A stretch of 64,000 bases of DNA from Candidatus Kaistia colombiensis (GTDB lineage Bacteria > Pseudomonadota > Alphaproteobacteria > Rhizobiales > Kaistiaceae): contig CP119318.1 of the NCBI GenBank assembly GCA_029203105.1, forward strand, positions 634,501 through 698,500. Reading direction: 5' to 3'. Under the pieces are notes generated by a model. It did no database searches and was not told the origin of the DNA. It was given only the letters and a program-made list of their open reading frames with translations. Positions 33,743 to 42,562 of this stretch are shown piece after piece (the first letter of the stretch is position 1; every line of letters starts with the position of its first letter). Both the position numbers and the translations under genes were made by a program.

Positions 33743-34900
33743 TCAGGCCGCCAGGTCGGCGACCACGGCGTCCAGCACGAAGGAGCCGGAGCGGGTGGCG
33801 CGGACACGGTTCTCGTCGAGTCGCTCGACCATGCCGTGCTCGATCAGGTCGGCCATGCGGCGCGGATCGAGCGGTCGGCCGGCGATGGCCCGGTAGCGGC
33901 GCAGATCGATGCCTTCGGTTAGACGCAGGCCCATCAGCAGCATCTCGTCGCCGGCTTCTTCCGCCGTCAGGATCTCGTCCGTCTCGATGCCGTCGCCCCA
34001 GGATTCAACACGGCCCAGCCAGGTTTCCGGCAGCAGCGTCGTCGCGGTGGCGTGGCGCTTGCCGTCGATGACGAGGCGGCCATGCGCGCCCGGACCAATG
34101 CCGGCATATTCGCCATAGCGCCAATAGACGAGATTGTGCCGGCATTCGCCGCCGGGAACGGCGTGGTTGGAGATCTCGTAGGCCGGACGGCCATACTTGT
34201 CGCAAATCTCCTGCGTGATCTCGAACAGGGTCGCGGCCGTGTCCTCGTCGGGAATGACGAGCTTGCCGGCCTGGTAGAGCTTCTCGAACATCGTGCCGGG
34301 CTCGATGGTGAGCTGGTAGAGCGACATGTGATCGGAAGCGCGTTCGAGCGCCTGCATCAGTTCGGCCCGCCACATGTCCGGTGTCTGGCCGGGCCGGGCA
34401 TAGATCAGGTCGAAGGACAGGCGCGGAAACGTGGCGCGGGCGATGTCGATGGCGCGCATCGCCTCTTCGACGTTGTGGACGCGGCCGAGCGCCTTCAAAT
34501 CCTTGTCGTTCAGCGCCTGCACGCCGAGCGAAACGCGGTTGACGCCGGCGGCGCGATAGCCGCGGAAGCGTTCCGCCTCGACGCTGGACGGGTTTGCCTC
34601 CATCGACACCTCGGCGTCGGGCGCGACGTTCCACGCCGCGCCGATCGCGTCGAGAATGGTGCCGACGGTCTTCGGGTCCATCAGCGACGGTGTGCCGCCG
34701 CCGAGGAAGATCGAGTCGACCGTCTTGCCGGGCGACTTGGCCGCCATCGTCTTGATCTCGGTCACGAACGCCTTGGCGAACCGCTCCTGATCAACCCCCT
34801 GGTGGCGGACATGCGAGTTGAAGTCGCAATAGGGACACTTGGCCGCGCAGAACGGCCAGTGCACATAGACGCCAAATCCGGGTTCGATCGGTGCCGCCAT
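33743..34900 (-). CDS. hemW: HemW-like radical SAM haem chaperone
   Basis: HemW (often mislabelled coproporphyrinogen III oxidase) binds haem and is thought to deliver it to respiratory enzymes. The 385-residue protein has GVYVHWPFCAAKCPYCDFNS, the radical SAM CxxxCxxC motif, then FLGGGTPSLMDPKTV and MEANPSSVEAERFRGY, and a C-terminal HemN-type domain (DEMLLMGLRLTEGIDLRR). It follows rdgB with a 5-base gap on the same strand. Confidence 0.94.
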   Translation of the reverse strand: MAAPIEPGFGVYVHWPFCAAKCPYCDFNSHVRHQGVDQERFAKAFVTEIKTMAAKSPGKTVDSIFLGGGTPSLMDPKTVGTILDAIGAAWNVAPDAEVSMEANPSSVEAERFRGYRAAGVNRVSLGVQALNDKDLKALGRVHNVEEAMRAIDIARATFPRLSFDLIYARPGQTPDMWRAELMQALERASDHMSLYQLTIEPGTMFEKLYQAGKLVIPDEDTAATLFEITQEICDKYGRPAYEISNHAVPGGECRHNLVYWRYGEYAGIGPGAHGRLVIDGKRHATATTLLPETWLGRVESWGDGIETDEILTAEEAGDEMLLMGLRLTEGIDLRRYRAIAGRPLDPRRMADLIEHGMVERLDENRVRATRSGSFVLDAVVADLAA

Positions 34901-34905
34901 CCGGT

Positions 34906-35556
34906 TCAGGCTCCGAGCTCGTTGCGGGCGAATAGGGCGAAGGCGCGGGCCCGGTGCGACAGCGCATCGGTGCGGCCGGCCGACCAGCCGTGCTTCTCTT
35001 CCGCTTCCATTTCGCCGAATGTACGCTCATGGCCCTCCGGCAGGAAGGCGGGGTCGTAGCCGAAGCCGAGCGCGCCGCGCGGCGGCCAGACCATCGTGCC
35101 TTCGATCTCGCCGCGATAATAGCGCGTCGTCCCGTCCGGGAAGGCGAGGCAGAGCACGGCGACGAAGCGGCCGGTCCGCTGGTCCGGCGAGGCGGCGCCG
35201 GCCAGTTGCAGCTTCTCCTCGACATTGCGCATGGCGCGGGCGAAGTCGCCGTCGGGCGCCGCCCAGTCCGCCGAATAGACGCCCGGATCGCCGCCGATCG
35301 CATCGACGCAGAGGCCGGAATCGTCCGAAAGTGCCGGGAAGCCCGAAGCCTTGGCCGCGGCATGCGCCTTGATCGCCGCGTTCTCCTCGAACGTGGTGCC
35401 GGTCTCGTCGGGGACCGGCAGGCCGAGATCGCCGACCGAGACGACCTTGAGGCCGAACGGCGCCATCAAGCCGGCGAATTCGCGCAGCTTGCCGCGATTG
35501 TGCGAGGCGAGCACCAGCGTGTCGCCGGAGGTCAGGCGGTGGTTCGTCGCATTCAT
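34906..35556 (-). CDS. rdgB: RdgB/HAM1 non-canonical purine NTP pyrophosphatase
   Basis: Hydrolyses dITP, dUTP-like and XTP nucleotides to keep them out of DNA. The 216-residue protein contains LVLASHNRGKLREFAGLMAP, FEENAAIKAHAAAKASGFPA, LSDDSGLCVDAIGGDPGVYS and GALGFGYDPAFLPEG, the family's substrate and metal motifs. It overlaps the rph stop (ATGA), as usual. Confidence 0.96.
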   Translation of the reverse strand: MNATNHRLTSGDTLVLASHNRGKLREFAGLMAPFGLKVVSVGDLGLPVPDETGTTFEENAAIKAHAAAKASGFPALSDDSGLCVDAIGGDPGVYSADWAAPDGDFARAMRNVEEKLQLAGAASPDQRTGRFVAVLCLAFPDGTTRYYRGEIEGTMVWPPRGALGFGYDPAFLPEGHERTFGEMEAEEKHGWSAGRTDALSHRARAFALFARNELGA

Positions 35557-36269
35557 CCCGAAATCGCCAGCTTCTGCAGTTCGACCAGGTCGGCGATGCC
35601 GTTCTTGGCGAGCGTCAGCATCGCGATCAGTTCGGCCTCGTTGAAGGGCTTGCCTTCGGCGGTGCCCTGGATCTCGACGATGCCGCCGGCCCCAGTCAGG
35701 ACGAAATTCGCATCCGTCTCGGCTTCCGAATCCTCAGCATAGTCGAGATCGAGAACCGGCGTGCCGCGATACATGCCGACCGAGACGGCGGCGACGTGGT
35801 CGCGGATCACCTTCGGGCCGACCATGTCGCGCGACTTCATCCATTGGATGCAATCATACAGCGCCACCCAGGCGCCGGTGACCGAGGCCGTGCGCGTACC
35901 GCCGTCGGCCTGCAGGACGTCGCAGTCGATGGTGATCTGCTTCTCGCCGAGATGGACGAGATCGACGACGGCGCGCAGCGAGCGACCGATCAGGCGCTGG
36001 ATTTCCTGCGTCCGGCCGGACTGCTTGCCGGTGGCGGCCTCGCGGCGCATGCGATCGCCGGTCGAGCGCGGCAGCATGCCGTATTCGGCCGTGACCCAGC
36101 CCTTGCCCGAACCGCGCAGCCAGGATGGTGGCTTGTCTTCGAGGCTGGCGGTGCAGAGCACGTGCGTATCGCCGAACTTGACCAGGCAGGAGCCTTCGGC
36201 GTGCTTGGCCACGCCGCGTTCAAGCGTTACCGCGCGCAAGGCGTCCGCGGCGCGTTTCGAAGGTCGCAT
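35553..36269 (-). CDS. rph: Ribonuclease PH
   Basis: RNase PH trims tRNA 3' ends phosphorolytically. ATG at 36269 gives MRPSKRAADALRAVTLERGV; the 238 residues include VKFGDTHVLCTASLEDKPP, GWVTAEYGMLPRSTGDRMRR, EIQRLIGRSLRAVVDL and ITIDCDVLQADGGTRTASVT. The frame stays open upstream to 36368 without family similarity. It diverges from hrcA, the common arrangement. Confidence 0.96.
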   Translation of the reverse strand: MRPSKRAADALRAVTLERGVAKHAEGSCLVKFGDTHVLCTASLEDKPPSWLRGSGKGWVTAEYGMLPRSTGDRMRREAATGKQSGRTQEIQRLIGRSLRAVVDLVHLGEKQITIDCDVLQADGGTRTASVTGAWVALYDCIQWMKSRDMVGPKVIRDHVAAVSVGMYRGTPVLDLDYAEDSEAETDANFVLTGAGGIVEIQGTAEGKPFNEAELIAMLTLAKNGIADLVELQKLAISG

Positions 36270-36403
36270 GGGATATTCCTGGCTGTTTCGTTGGTCCGCT
36301 TGTACAGGTCGCTGGCTCAAAACGTAAAGCCCTGCTTGAACCGGGCGCTGAAATCGACACTTAATCAATTAGTTCGAAGCATTTGGAGAGAGGATCCAGC
36401 GTC

Positions 36404-37489
36404 TTGCCCGGCGATCGCACGGCCTCCGAGACGGCAAGTTCGGCGCTTTCGGCGCTCGACCAGCGCTCGCGCGAGATTTTCCGGCGCATCGTCGACAGCT
36501 ATCTGGAGACCGGCGAACCGCTCGGCTCGCGCAATCTCGCCCGCATCCTGCCGATGGCGCTGTCGCCGGCCTCCGTCCGCAACGTCATGTCCGATCTCGA
36601 GGGGCTTGGCCTGATCTATGCGCCGCACACCTCCGCCGGCCGGCTACCGACTGAGAGCGGGCTTCGCCTGTTCGTCGACGCGATGCTGGAAGTCGGCGAC
36701 CTGACCTCCGAGGAGCGGCGCGACATCGAGAGCCGGGTCGCCGGTGGCGGCGGCGGGCGAACCGTGGATGGCGTCCTGAGCGAGGCCGGCCGCATGCTGT
36801 CCGGCTTGTCGCGCGGCGCCGGCGTCGTGCTGGCGACCAAGAGCGACCAGCGGCTGAAGCACATCGAATTCGTCCGGCTGGAGCCGACCAAGGCGCTGGT
36901 CGTGCTGGTCGGCGAGGATGGTTCGGTCGAGAACCGCCTGATCGATCTCGATCCCGGCACGACACCGTCGAGCCTGGTCGAGGCGGCAAACTATCTCAAT
37001 ACGCATCTGCGTGGCCGCAGCCTGGCAGAAGCGCGGGCGGAGTTGAATCATCGGCAGGCCCAGGTCCGCGCCGAGCTTGACCAACTCACGGCGCGCCTGA
37101 TCGATGCGGGCCTCGCGAGTTGGGTCGAGGCAACCGGCGTTCGGCCGGACACGCTGATCGTGCGAGGCCAGGCCAATCTGCTCGAGGACGTGCGGGCCGC
37201 CGAGGATCTCGAGCGGATCCGCCTGCTGTTCGACGACATCGAGACCCAGCGCGAGCTCGTGCATCTGCTCGGCAGCGCCGAGGCGGGCGATGGCGTGCGC
37301 ATCTTCATCGGCTCGGAGAACAAGCTGTTCTCGCTGTCGGGTTCGTCGCTGGTGGTGTCGCCCTACCGCGACTCCGAGAGCCGGGTCGTCGGCGTGCTCG
37401 GCGTGATCGGGCCGACGCGGCTCAATTATGCCCGCATCGTGCCGATGGTCGATTATACCGCGAAGCTGGTGGGCCGGCTGATCGGCTAA
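36404..37489 (+). CDS. hrcA: Heat-inducible transcription repressor HrcA
   Basis: HrcA represses groE-type operons by binding CIRCE elements. TTG at 36404 is the preferred start, 10 bases after GGAGAGAGG, giving 361 residues; TTG at 36383 is in frame but overlaps that ribosome site. The N-terminal winged helix reads REIFRRIVDSYLETGEPLGS and RILPMALSPASVRNVMSDLE, followed by PHTSAGRLPTESGLRLFVD. The C-terminus ends RLNYARIVPMVDYTAKLVGR. I found no CIRCE copy in this window, so its targets lie elsewhere. Confidence 0.94.
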   Translation: MPGDRTASETASSALSALDQRSREIFRRIVDSYLETGEPLGSRNLARILPMALSPASVRNVMSDLEGLGLIYAPHTSAGRLPTESGLRLFVDAMLEVGDLTSEERRDIESRVAGGGGGRTVDGVLSEAGRMLSGLSRGAGVVLATKSDQRLKHIEFVRLEPTKALVVLVGEDGSVENRLIDLDPGTTPSSLVEAANYLNTHLRGRSLAEARAELNHRQAQVRAELDQLTARLIDAGLASWVEATGVRPDTLIVRGQANLLEDVRAAEDLERIRLLFDDIETQRELVHLLGSAEAGDGVRIFIGSENKLFSLSGSSLVVSPYRDSESRVVGVLGVIGPTRLNYARIVPMVDYTAKLVGRLIG

Positions 37490-37572
37490 GCGCTTAGCGC
37501 GACCGTCTGGCGTCTGTACAGCGTCGCGGCGAGCCGATATGAGAACGCTTCAAATATAACGGAGACGAGAAC

Positions 37573-38544
37573 ATGGCGACGGGTACCGACAAACTGGTCA
37601 CGGTTTTCGGCGGCTCCGGCTTCATCGGCCGTCATGTGGTGCGCGCGCTCGCCAAGCGCGGCTGGCGCATCCGCGTCGCTGTTCGCCGGCCGGACCTTGC
37701 CGGCCACCTGCAACCGCTCGGTTCTGTCGGCCAGATCATGCCGGTGCAGGCGAACCTCCGTTACCGCTGGTCGGTCGACCGGGCGGTCGAGGGCGCGGAC
37801 GCCGTCGTCAACCTCGTCGGCATCCTGAACGAGAGCGGCCGCCAGAACTTCTCGGTGCTGCATCATTTCGGCGCTCGCGCCGTAGCCGAGGCGACGCGCG
37901 CCGCCGGCATCAAGACGCTGGTGCACCAGTCGGCGCTCGGCGCCGATCCGAAGTCGGATTCGCTCTATGCCCGCACCAAGGCACTGGGCGAGGTCGCCGT
38001 CTTCGAGACCATTCCGGAAGCCGTTGTCCTGCGCCCGTCCATTGTCTTCGGGCCGGAGGATCAGTTCTTCAACCGATTCGGCGATCTCGCTCGCATCTCG
38101 CCCTTCCTGCCGCTGATCGGCGGCGGCAAGACCAAGCTGCAGCCGGTGTTCGTCGGCGATGTCGCCGAAGCGATCGCGCGCGCGGTCGAAGGCCAGCTCG
38201 CCGGCGGTACGATCTATGAGCTCGGCGGACCGGAGGTGAAGACCTTCCGTCAGTGCCTCGAACTGCTTTTGACCGAGATCGAGCGCTCGCCGCTTCTGGT
38301 GCCGGTGCCGTGGTCCCTCGCGCATTACGGCGCCCTGGTGGCGCAGCTGCTGCCGAAGCCGTTGCTCACAACCGACCAGGTCCGCCTGCTGAAGCACGAC
38401 AACATTGTTTCGACCGCCGCCGAGGCGGAAGGCCGGACGTTGTCCGGTATCGGCATCAATCCAAGCAACCTGCTCGCGGTGTTGCCGTCCTATCTGCAGC
38501 GCTTCAAGCCGCACGGGCAGTTCGACCACAAGCGTACGGCATAG
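37573..38544 (+). CDS. NDUFA9-like NAD(P)-binding epimerase-family protein
   Basis: A 323-residue atypical short-chain dehydrogenase related to the complex I accessory subunit NDUFA9. The Rossmann motif is VTVFGGSGFIGRHVVRAL; later segments are GADAVVNLVGILNESGRQNF, SALGADPKSDSLYARTKALG (degenerate YxxxK) and VLRPSIVFGPEDQFFNRFGD. In alphaproteobacteria it may bind complex I or act in NAD(P)H-linked steps; I cannot tell from the sequence. It ends before a strong terminator. Confidence 0.88.
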   Translation: MATGTDKLVTVFGGSGFIGRHVVRALAKRGWRIRVAVRRPDLAGHLQPLGSVGQIMPVQANLRYRWSVDRAVEGADAVVNLVGILNESGRQNFSVLHHFGARAVAEATRAAGIKTLVHQSALGADPKSDSLYARTKALGEVAVFETIPEAVVLRPSIVFGPEDQFFNRFGDLARISPFLPLIGGGKTKLQPVFVGDVAEAIARAVEGQLAGGTIYELGGPEVKTFRQCLELLLTEIERSPLLVPVPWSLAHYGALVAQLLPKPLLTTDQVRLLKHDNIVSTAAEAEGRTLSGIGINPSNLLAVLPSYLQRFKPHGQFDHKRTA

Positions 38545-38610
38545 TTCGGCGGGCGGCCTCGCGGTGCCCTCCTGACGGACAACCGCCAGGGCCGCAAACT
38601 ATCGGCATAA

Positions 38611-38645
38611 AAAAGCCCTCGCCCGGGTCTCGGGCGAGGGCTTTT
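38611..38645. terminator. Bidirectional rho-independent terminator
   Basis: AAAAGCCCTCGCCCG and CGGGCGAGGGCTTTT pair perfectly around a 5-base loop. A and T runs on either side serve both the NDUFA9-like gene (+) and uppP (-). Confidence 0.92.
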
Positions 38646-38668
38646 CGTTGCGGAGAGCCGTGAACGGA

Positions 38669-39475
38669 TCAGCCGAAGGTGAGCAGGGCGGCTAGGCCGA
38701 TGGCGCCGACGCCGATGCGCCAATAGGCGAAGGGCGCGAAGCCGCGCTGGCTGACGAAATCGAGCAGCCGGCGGACGACGAAGACGCCGGCGATGAAGGC
38801 GGCGACAAAGCCGACCACGATGTTCCAGGCCCCCGCCGAGGTGATCTGGTCATGCGTCTTGTAGAGGTCGAAGGCGAAGGCACCGACCATGGTCGGCATG
38901 GCCAGGAAGAACGAGAACTCGGCCGCGGAGCGCTTGTCGCTGCCGAACAGCATCGCCGCAACGACCGACGCGCCCGAACGTGACACGCCGGGCACCATCG
39001 CCAGGCACTGGGCGAAACCGATGCCCAGATACATGCCGAGCGAGAAGTCCATGGCGTCGTGGTAGCGCGGCTTCAAATCGAGCCGGTCGACGATCAGCAG
39101 GATGAAGCCGCCGAGGATCAGCATGACGCAGATCAGCATCGGGCTTTCGAACAGCACCTGCTTGATGAAGCCATGCGCCGCGGCGCCGATGACGGCCGCC
39201 GGCAGGAAGGCGAGCAGGATGCCGAGCACAAAGCGGCGGGTGCGCGGATCGGAAGGCAGATCGTGCAGGATCTTCAGCAGCCGGCCGAAATAGACGGTCA
39301 GGATCGCCAGGATGGCGCCGAGCTGGATCAGCACTTCGAAGGCGCGGCCCGGGCTGTCGAAGCCGAGGAAATGTCCTGCCAGCAGCAGATGTGCCGTCGA
39401 GGAGACGGGAATGAATTCGGTGAGGCCTTCAATCAGGCCGAGTACAATCGCATCCAGTAAACCTGGGATATCCAT
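38669..39475 (-). CDS. uppP: Undecaprenyl-diphosphatase
   Basis: UppP (BacA) recycles undecaprenyl pyrophosphate for peptidoglycan synthesis and gives some bacitracin resistance. The 268-residue protein has about eight membrane helices and the catalytic motifs LGLIEGLTEFIPVSSTAHLL and AMVPGVSRSGASVVAAMLFG. Two consecutive ATG codons start it (39478, 39475); the AGGAG spacing favours the second. Confidence 0.95.
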   Translation of the reverse strand: MDIPGLLDAIVLGLIEGLTEFIPVSSTAHLLLAGHFLGFDSPGRAFEVLIQLGAILAILTVYFGRLLKILHDLPSDPRTRRFVLGILLAFLPAAVIGAAAHGFIKQVLFESPMLICVMLILGGFILLIVDRLDLKPRYHDAMDFSLGMYLGIGFAQCLAMVPGVSRSGASVVAAMLFGSDKRSAAEFSFFLAMPTMVGAFAFDLYKTHDQITSAGAWNIVVGFVAAFIAGVFVVRRLLDFVSQRGFAPFAYWRIGVGAIGLAALLTFG

Positions 39476-39630
39476 CATCGCTCCTGCGACTGCTGTTGAA
39501 CGTCAAAACCGCGAATCGGCTTGATACTCGCCACAATCGCGGCCTATATGCGGGCGCTGGAGCCGTTCTCGCAACTCGCAAGTACCGCCGCGGAATCGCT
39601 TCGCATTTTCAGCTCTCGACTTGCGTAACG

Positions 39631-40323
39631 ATGTCCTTCCTTCATCATCATCCCTTCTCCGCCGCTTCGCGTTATGCCCGTCTGGTCTTGTCGGAATATG
39701 ACGAGGCCGTCGAGTTCGTCGAAGAGAAGCCCTGGGTCCGCAATGCGGCGCTTTTGGCGTTGAATCCGGCCGGAATCCTGCCGATTTTCATTGATGACAA
39801 CGAGACGGTTGTCGCCGGCGGATCCGTCATCACGGAATATCTTGTCGAAACCAAGGGCGCCCGGATGGGCGAGGTTCGGCTGATGCCGGAACATGCGGCC
39901 GACCGCGCCGAGGTGCGCCGGCTGGTCGAATGGTTCGCCGGCAAGCTGCATGGCGAAGTGACGAACTATCTCGTCACCGAGAAGATCTACAAGCGGCAGA
40001 TGAAGCAGGGGGAGGGCAATACCTCGCCGGATCCCGCCGCGATCCGTGCCGCGCGCGCCAATGTCCGCTATCATATCCAGTACATCGGATACCTGGCGGC
40101 GCGGCGGAACTGGCTGGCGGGGCGCGAACTGACGCTGGCCGACTTCGCCGCCGCCGCCGAGATCTCCTGTATCGACTATCTTGGCGAGGTGCCATGGGAG
40201 GCGGACGAGGCGGCGAAGGCGTGGTACGCGCGGGTGAAGTCGCGGCCGTCGTTCCGGCCGCTGCTGAACGACGTGGTGCGGGGAGTTCCCCCGGCGCCGC
40301 ATTACGTCGACCTGGACTTCTGA
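39631..40323 (+). CDS. Glutathione S-transferase family protein
   Basis: A 230-residue GST. ATG at 39631 gives MSFLHHHPFSAASRYARLVL; the thioredoxin-like domain continues ALNPAGILPIFIDDNETVVA (cis-Pro) and GGSVITEYLVETKG, and the helical domain has LAGRELTLADFAAAAEISC. The upstream open frame to 39496 is unlikely to be translated. Its substrate is unknown. The stop is 11 bases before the queG start, and GST-queG pairs are common in Rhizobiales. Confidence 0.9.
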   Translation: MSFLHHHPFSAASRYARLVLSEYDEAVEFVEEKPWVRNAALLALNPAGILPIFIDDNETVVAGGSVITEYLVETKGARMGEVRLMPEHAADRAEVRRLVEWFAGKLHGEVTNYLVTEKIYKRQMKQGEGNTSPDPAAIRAARANVRYHIQYIGYLAARRNWLAGRELTLADFAAAAEISCIDYLGEVPWEADEAAKAWYARVKSRPSFRPLLNDVVRGVPPAPHYVDLDF

Positions 40324-40334
40324 CCCCCGATCCG

Positions 40335-41471
40335 TTGACGCCCAAGCAGCTTGGCGCCGAAAAGGCGCGGCTGATCGCCGACGCGCTGGCCGAAGGGTTC
40401 AGCGTCGTCCGCATCACCGGACCGGACGCCATCCCGCTGGCGCCTGAGCGCCTGCATGCCTTCCTGGAGGAGGGCCATCACGGCTCGATGGCCTGGATGG
40501 AGGAGACGGCGGCGCGCCGCGCCGATCCGAAAGTGCTCTGGCCGGATGTCCGCACCGTCATCATGCTCGGCCTCAATTACGGTCCCGAGGACGATCCGCG
40601 CGCCCTGCTAGAAGCGCGGGATCGCGGCAACATCTCGGTCTATGCGAGGAACCGCGACTATCACGACATCATCAAGGGCAAGCTGAAGCAGGTCGCCGGC
40701 CGTCTCGCGGCGCGCACCGGCCATGAGGTCAAGGTCTTCGTCGACACGGCGCCGGTGATGGAAAAGCCGCTCGGCGAGGCGGCCGGCCTCGGCTGGCAGG
40801 GCAAGCACACCAATCTGGTCTCGCGCGAATTTGGCTCGTGGCTGTTCCTCGGCTCGATCTTCACGGCGCTGGAGCTTCCCGTCGATGCGCCCGAGCGCGA
40901 CCATTGCGGCAAGTGCCGCGCCTGCCTCGACGCCTGTCCGACCAACGCCTTTCCGACGCCCTACCGCATCGATGCGCGGCGCTGCATCTCCTACCTGACG
41001 ATCGAGAATGCCGGCCCGATCCCGCGCGAGTTCCGCGTCGCGATGGGCAACCGGATCTATGGCTGCGACGATTGCCTGGCGGCCTGCCCGTGGAACAAGT
41101 TCGCGAAGGCCGCCTCGGAGATGAAGTTGAAGCCGCGGCCCGAATATGAGGGGCCGAAGCTTTCCGACCTGGCGGCGCTCGACGACACTGCGTTCCGGGC
41201 ATTCTTTTCCGGCTCGCCGGTGAAGCGGATCGGCCGCGACCGCTTCGTGCGCAACGTGCTGGTGGCGATCGGCAATTCCGGCGACGCCAGCCTGCTGCCG
41301 GCGGTGCGGAACCTGCTGGAGGATCCGGCGTCGGTCGTCCGCGGCGCCGCCGTCTGGGCGCTGTCGCAGCTCGCACCGGAGGCGTTCGTCGCGTTGCGTC
41401 TCGCTGCTATCGAAAGCGAGACGGACGAGACCGTTCTGGAGGAATGGCGGGCCGATCAGTCGGCAAGCTGA
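40335..41471 (+). CDS. queG: Epoxyqueuosine reductase
   Basis: QueG reduces epoxyqueuosine to queuosine in tRNA, using cobalamin and two 4Fe-4S clusters. TTG at 40335 is the likeliest start, giving 378 residues. The ferredoxin motifs are DHCGKCRACLDACPTNAF and YGCDDCLAACPWNKFAK; the cobalamin region includes VFVDTAPVMEKPLGEAAGLG. A HEAT-like tRNA-binding tail closes the protein (SLLPAVRNLLEDPASVVRGA). Its 3' end overlaps the convergent hicB by 16 bases. Confidence 0.94.
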   Translation: MTPKQLGAEKARLIADALAEGFSVVRITGPDAIPLAPERLHAFLEEGHHGSMAWMEETAARRADPKVLWPDVRTVIMLGLNYGPEDDPRALLEARDRGNISVYARNRDYHDIIKGKLKQVAGRLAARTGHEVKVFVDTAPVMEKPLGEAAGLGWQGKHTNLVSREFGSWLFLGSIFTALELPVDAPERDHCGKCRACLDACPTNAFPTPYRIDARRCISYLTIENAGPIPREFRVAMGNRIYGCDDCLAACPWNKFAKAASEMKLKPRPEYEGPKLSDLAALDDTAFRAFFSGSPVKRIGRDRFVRNVLVAIGNSGDASLLPAVRNLLEDPASVVRGAAVWALSQLAPEAFVALRLAAIESETDETVLEEWRADQSAS

Positions 41472-41680
41472 AGATGGCGGGACGGGGCAGGGACCTCATG
41501 GCCCATGTCCTCCGCCGCCTCGATCCAGCTGTGGATCGCATCCTGAACGTTCGAGACGGCTTCTTCCGGCGTGCTGCCGTCGCTCATGCAGCCCGGGAGG
41601 TCGGGCACGGTTGCCACGAACCCGCCGCCATCCTCAGGCGATAGGGGCTCGACAAGGATGGGATAGCGAAGAGCGCTCAT
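41456..41680 (-). CDS. hicB: HicB-family antitoxin
   Basis: A 74-residue partial RNase H-fold antitoxin: YPILVEPLSPEDGGGFVATV with PDLPGCMSDGSTPEEAVSNV is the HicB signature. It neutralises HicA and may autoregulate the operon, although no C-terminal DNA-binding domain is visible at this length. It follows hicA by 10 bases on the same strand. Its end overlaps queG, so the module seems to have been placed directly behind queG. Confidence 0.88.
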   Translation of the reverse strand: MSALRYPILVEPLSPEDGGGFVATVPDLPGCMSDGSTPEEAVSNVQDAIHSWIEAAEDMGHEVPAPSRHLQLAD

Positions 41681-41690
41681 TTCAGGAGCC

Positions 41691-41918
41691 TCACACGGTC
41701 CGCGAGGCGACCAGATGGCGAATATATACGGCTTTGATCGGTCGCTTGGAAGGAACGGTCAGCTTTTCCGCAATCGCCGGATGAGCGATTTTGTAGTGAG
41801 AGCCACCGCCGCGCGGTGGCGCGCAGTGGATGTCGAACTCGCGGCATAGCGCTTCGACATCCGACATGGTCCAGTTGGCGGTCGGATTTTCGCGCATGCG
41901 TTCCAGCCGCCGGCTCAT
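41691..41918 (-). CDS. hicA: HicA-family toxin (mRNA interferase)
   Basis: A 75-residue dsRBD-like toxin. The catalytic His is in PPRGGGSHYKIAHPAI, followed by LTVPSKRPIKAVYIRHLV, the usual HicA ending. HicA cleaves mRNA and tmRNA when free of HicB. It is about 15 residues longer at the N-terminus than short HicA proteins. It lies only 3 bases downstream of gpmA and might be read through from it. Confidence 0.88.
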   Translation of the reverse strand: MSRRLERMRENPTANWTMSDVEALCREFDIHCAPPRGGGSHYKIAHPAIAEKLTVPSKRPIKAVYIRHLVASRTV

Positions 41919-41921
41919 GGA

Positions 41922-42542
41922 CTAGCCCTTGAGAACCTTCTTTTCCGCCACGGTCGTGTCGGCGTTGAGGCGGTAGACGATCGGCACGCCGGTCTCCAGC
42001 TCGCGCTCGAGGATCTCGGCCGGGGTCAGGCCTTCCAGCGCCATGATCAGCGCGCGCAGCGAATTGCCGTGCGCCGCCACTAGCACCTTCTCGCCGCGCA
42101 TGACCGGCGGCAGGATGTTGAAGATGTAATAAGGCCAGACGCGCGCGCCGGTGTCCTTCAGCGACTCGCCGCCCGGCGGCGGCACGTCATAGGAGCGGCG
42201 CCAGATCTTGACCTGCTCCTCGCCCCACTTGGCGCGGGCGTCGTCCTTGTTCAGGCCCGACAGGTCGCCATAGTCGCGCTCGTTCAGCGCCTGGTCGCGG
42301 ATCGTCGGCAGCTCGGGCTGCCCGAGTTCGCCGAGGATCAGCTTCAGCGTGTTCTGGGCGCGGGTGAGTTCGGAGGTGAAGGCAAGGCCGAAGGAAAGAT
42401 CGAGCCCCTTCAATCGCTTGCCGGCGGCGGATGCCTCGGCGACGCCCTGTTCGGTCAGGTCGGGGTCGCGCCAGCCGGTGAACAGATTCTTGAGGTTCCA
42501 GTCACTCTGGCCATGGCGCACGAGCACGAGAAGGCGATCCAT
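41922..42542 (-). CDS. gpmA: 2,3-bisphosphoglycerate-dependent phosphoglycerate mutase
   Basis: GpmA interconverts 3- and 2-phosphoglycerate in glycolysis. ATG at 42542 follows AAGGAG and gives 206 residues: LLVLVRHGQSDWNLKNLFTG (phosphohistidine RHG), TSELTRAQNTLKLIL, ALNERDYGDLSGLNKDDARA and VLVAAHGNSLRALIMALEG (second His). It follows dapB by 20 bases on the same strand. Confidence 0.95.
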   Translation of the reverse strand: MDRLLVLVRHGQSDWNLKNLFTGWRDPDLTEQGVAEASAAGKRLKGLDLSFGLAFTSELTRAQNTLKLILGELGQPELPTIRDQALNERDYGDLSGLNKDDARAKWGEEQVKIWRRSYDVPPPGGESLKDTGARVWPYYIFNILPPVMRGEKVLVAAHGNSLRALIMALEGLTPAEILERELETGVPIVYRLNADTTVAEKKVLKG

Positions 42543-42562
42543 ACGGAAGGCTCCTTTTGGGG

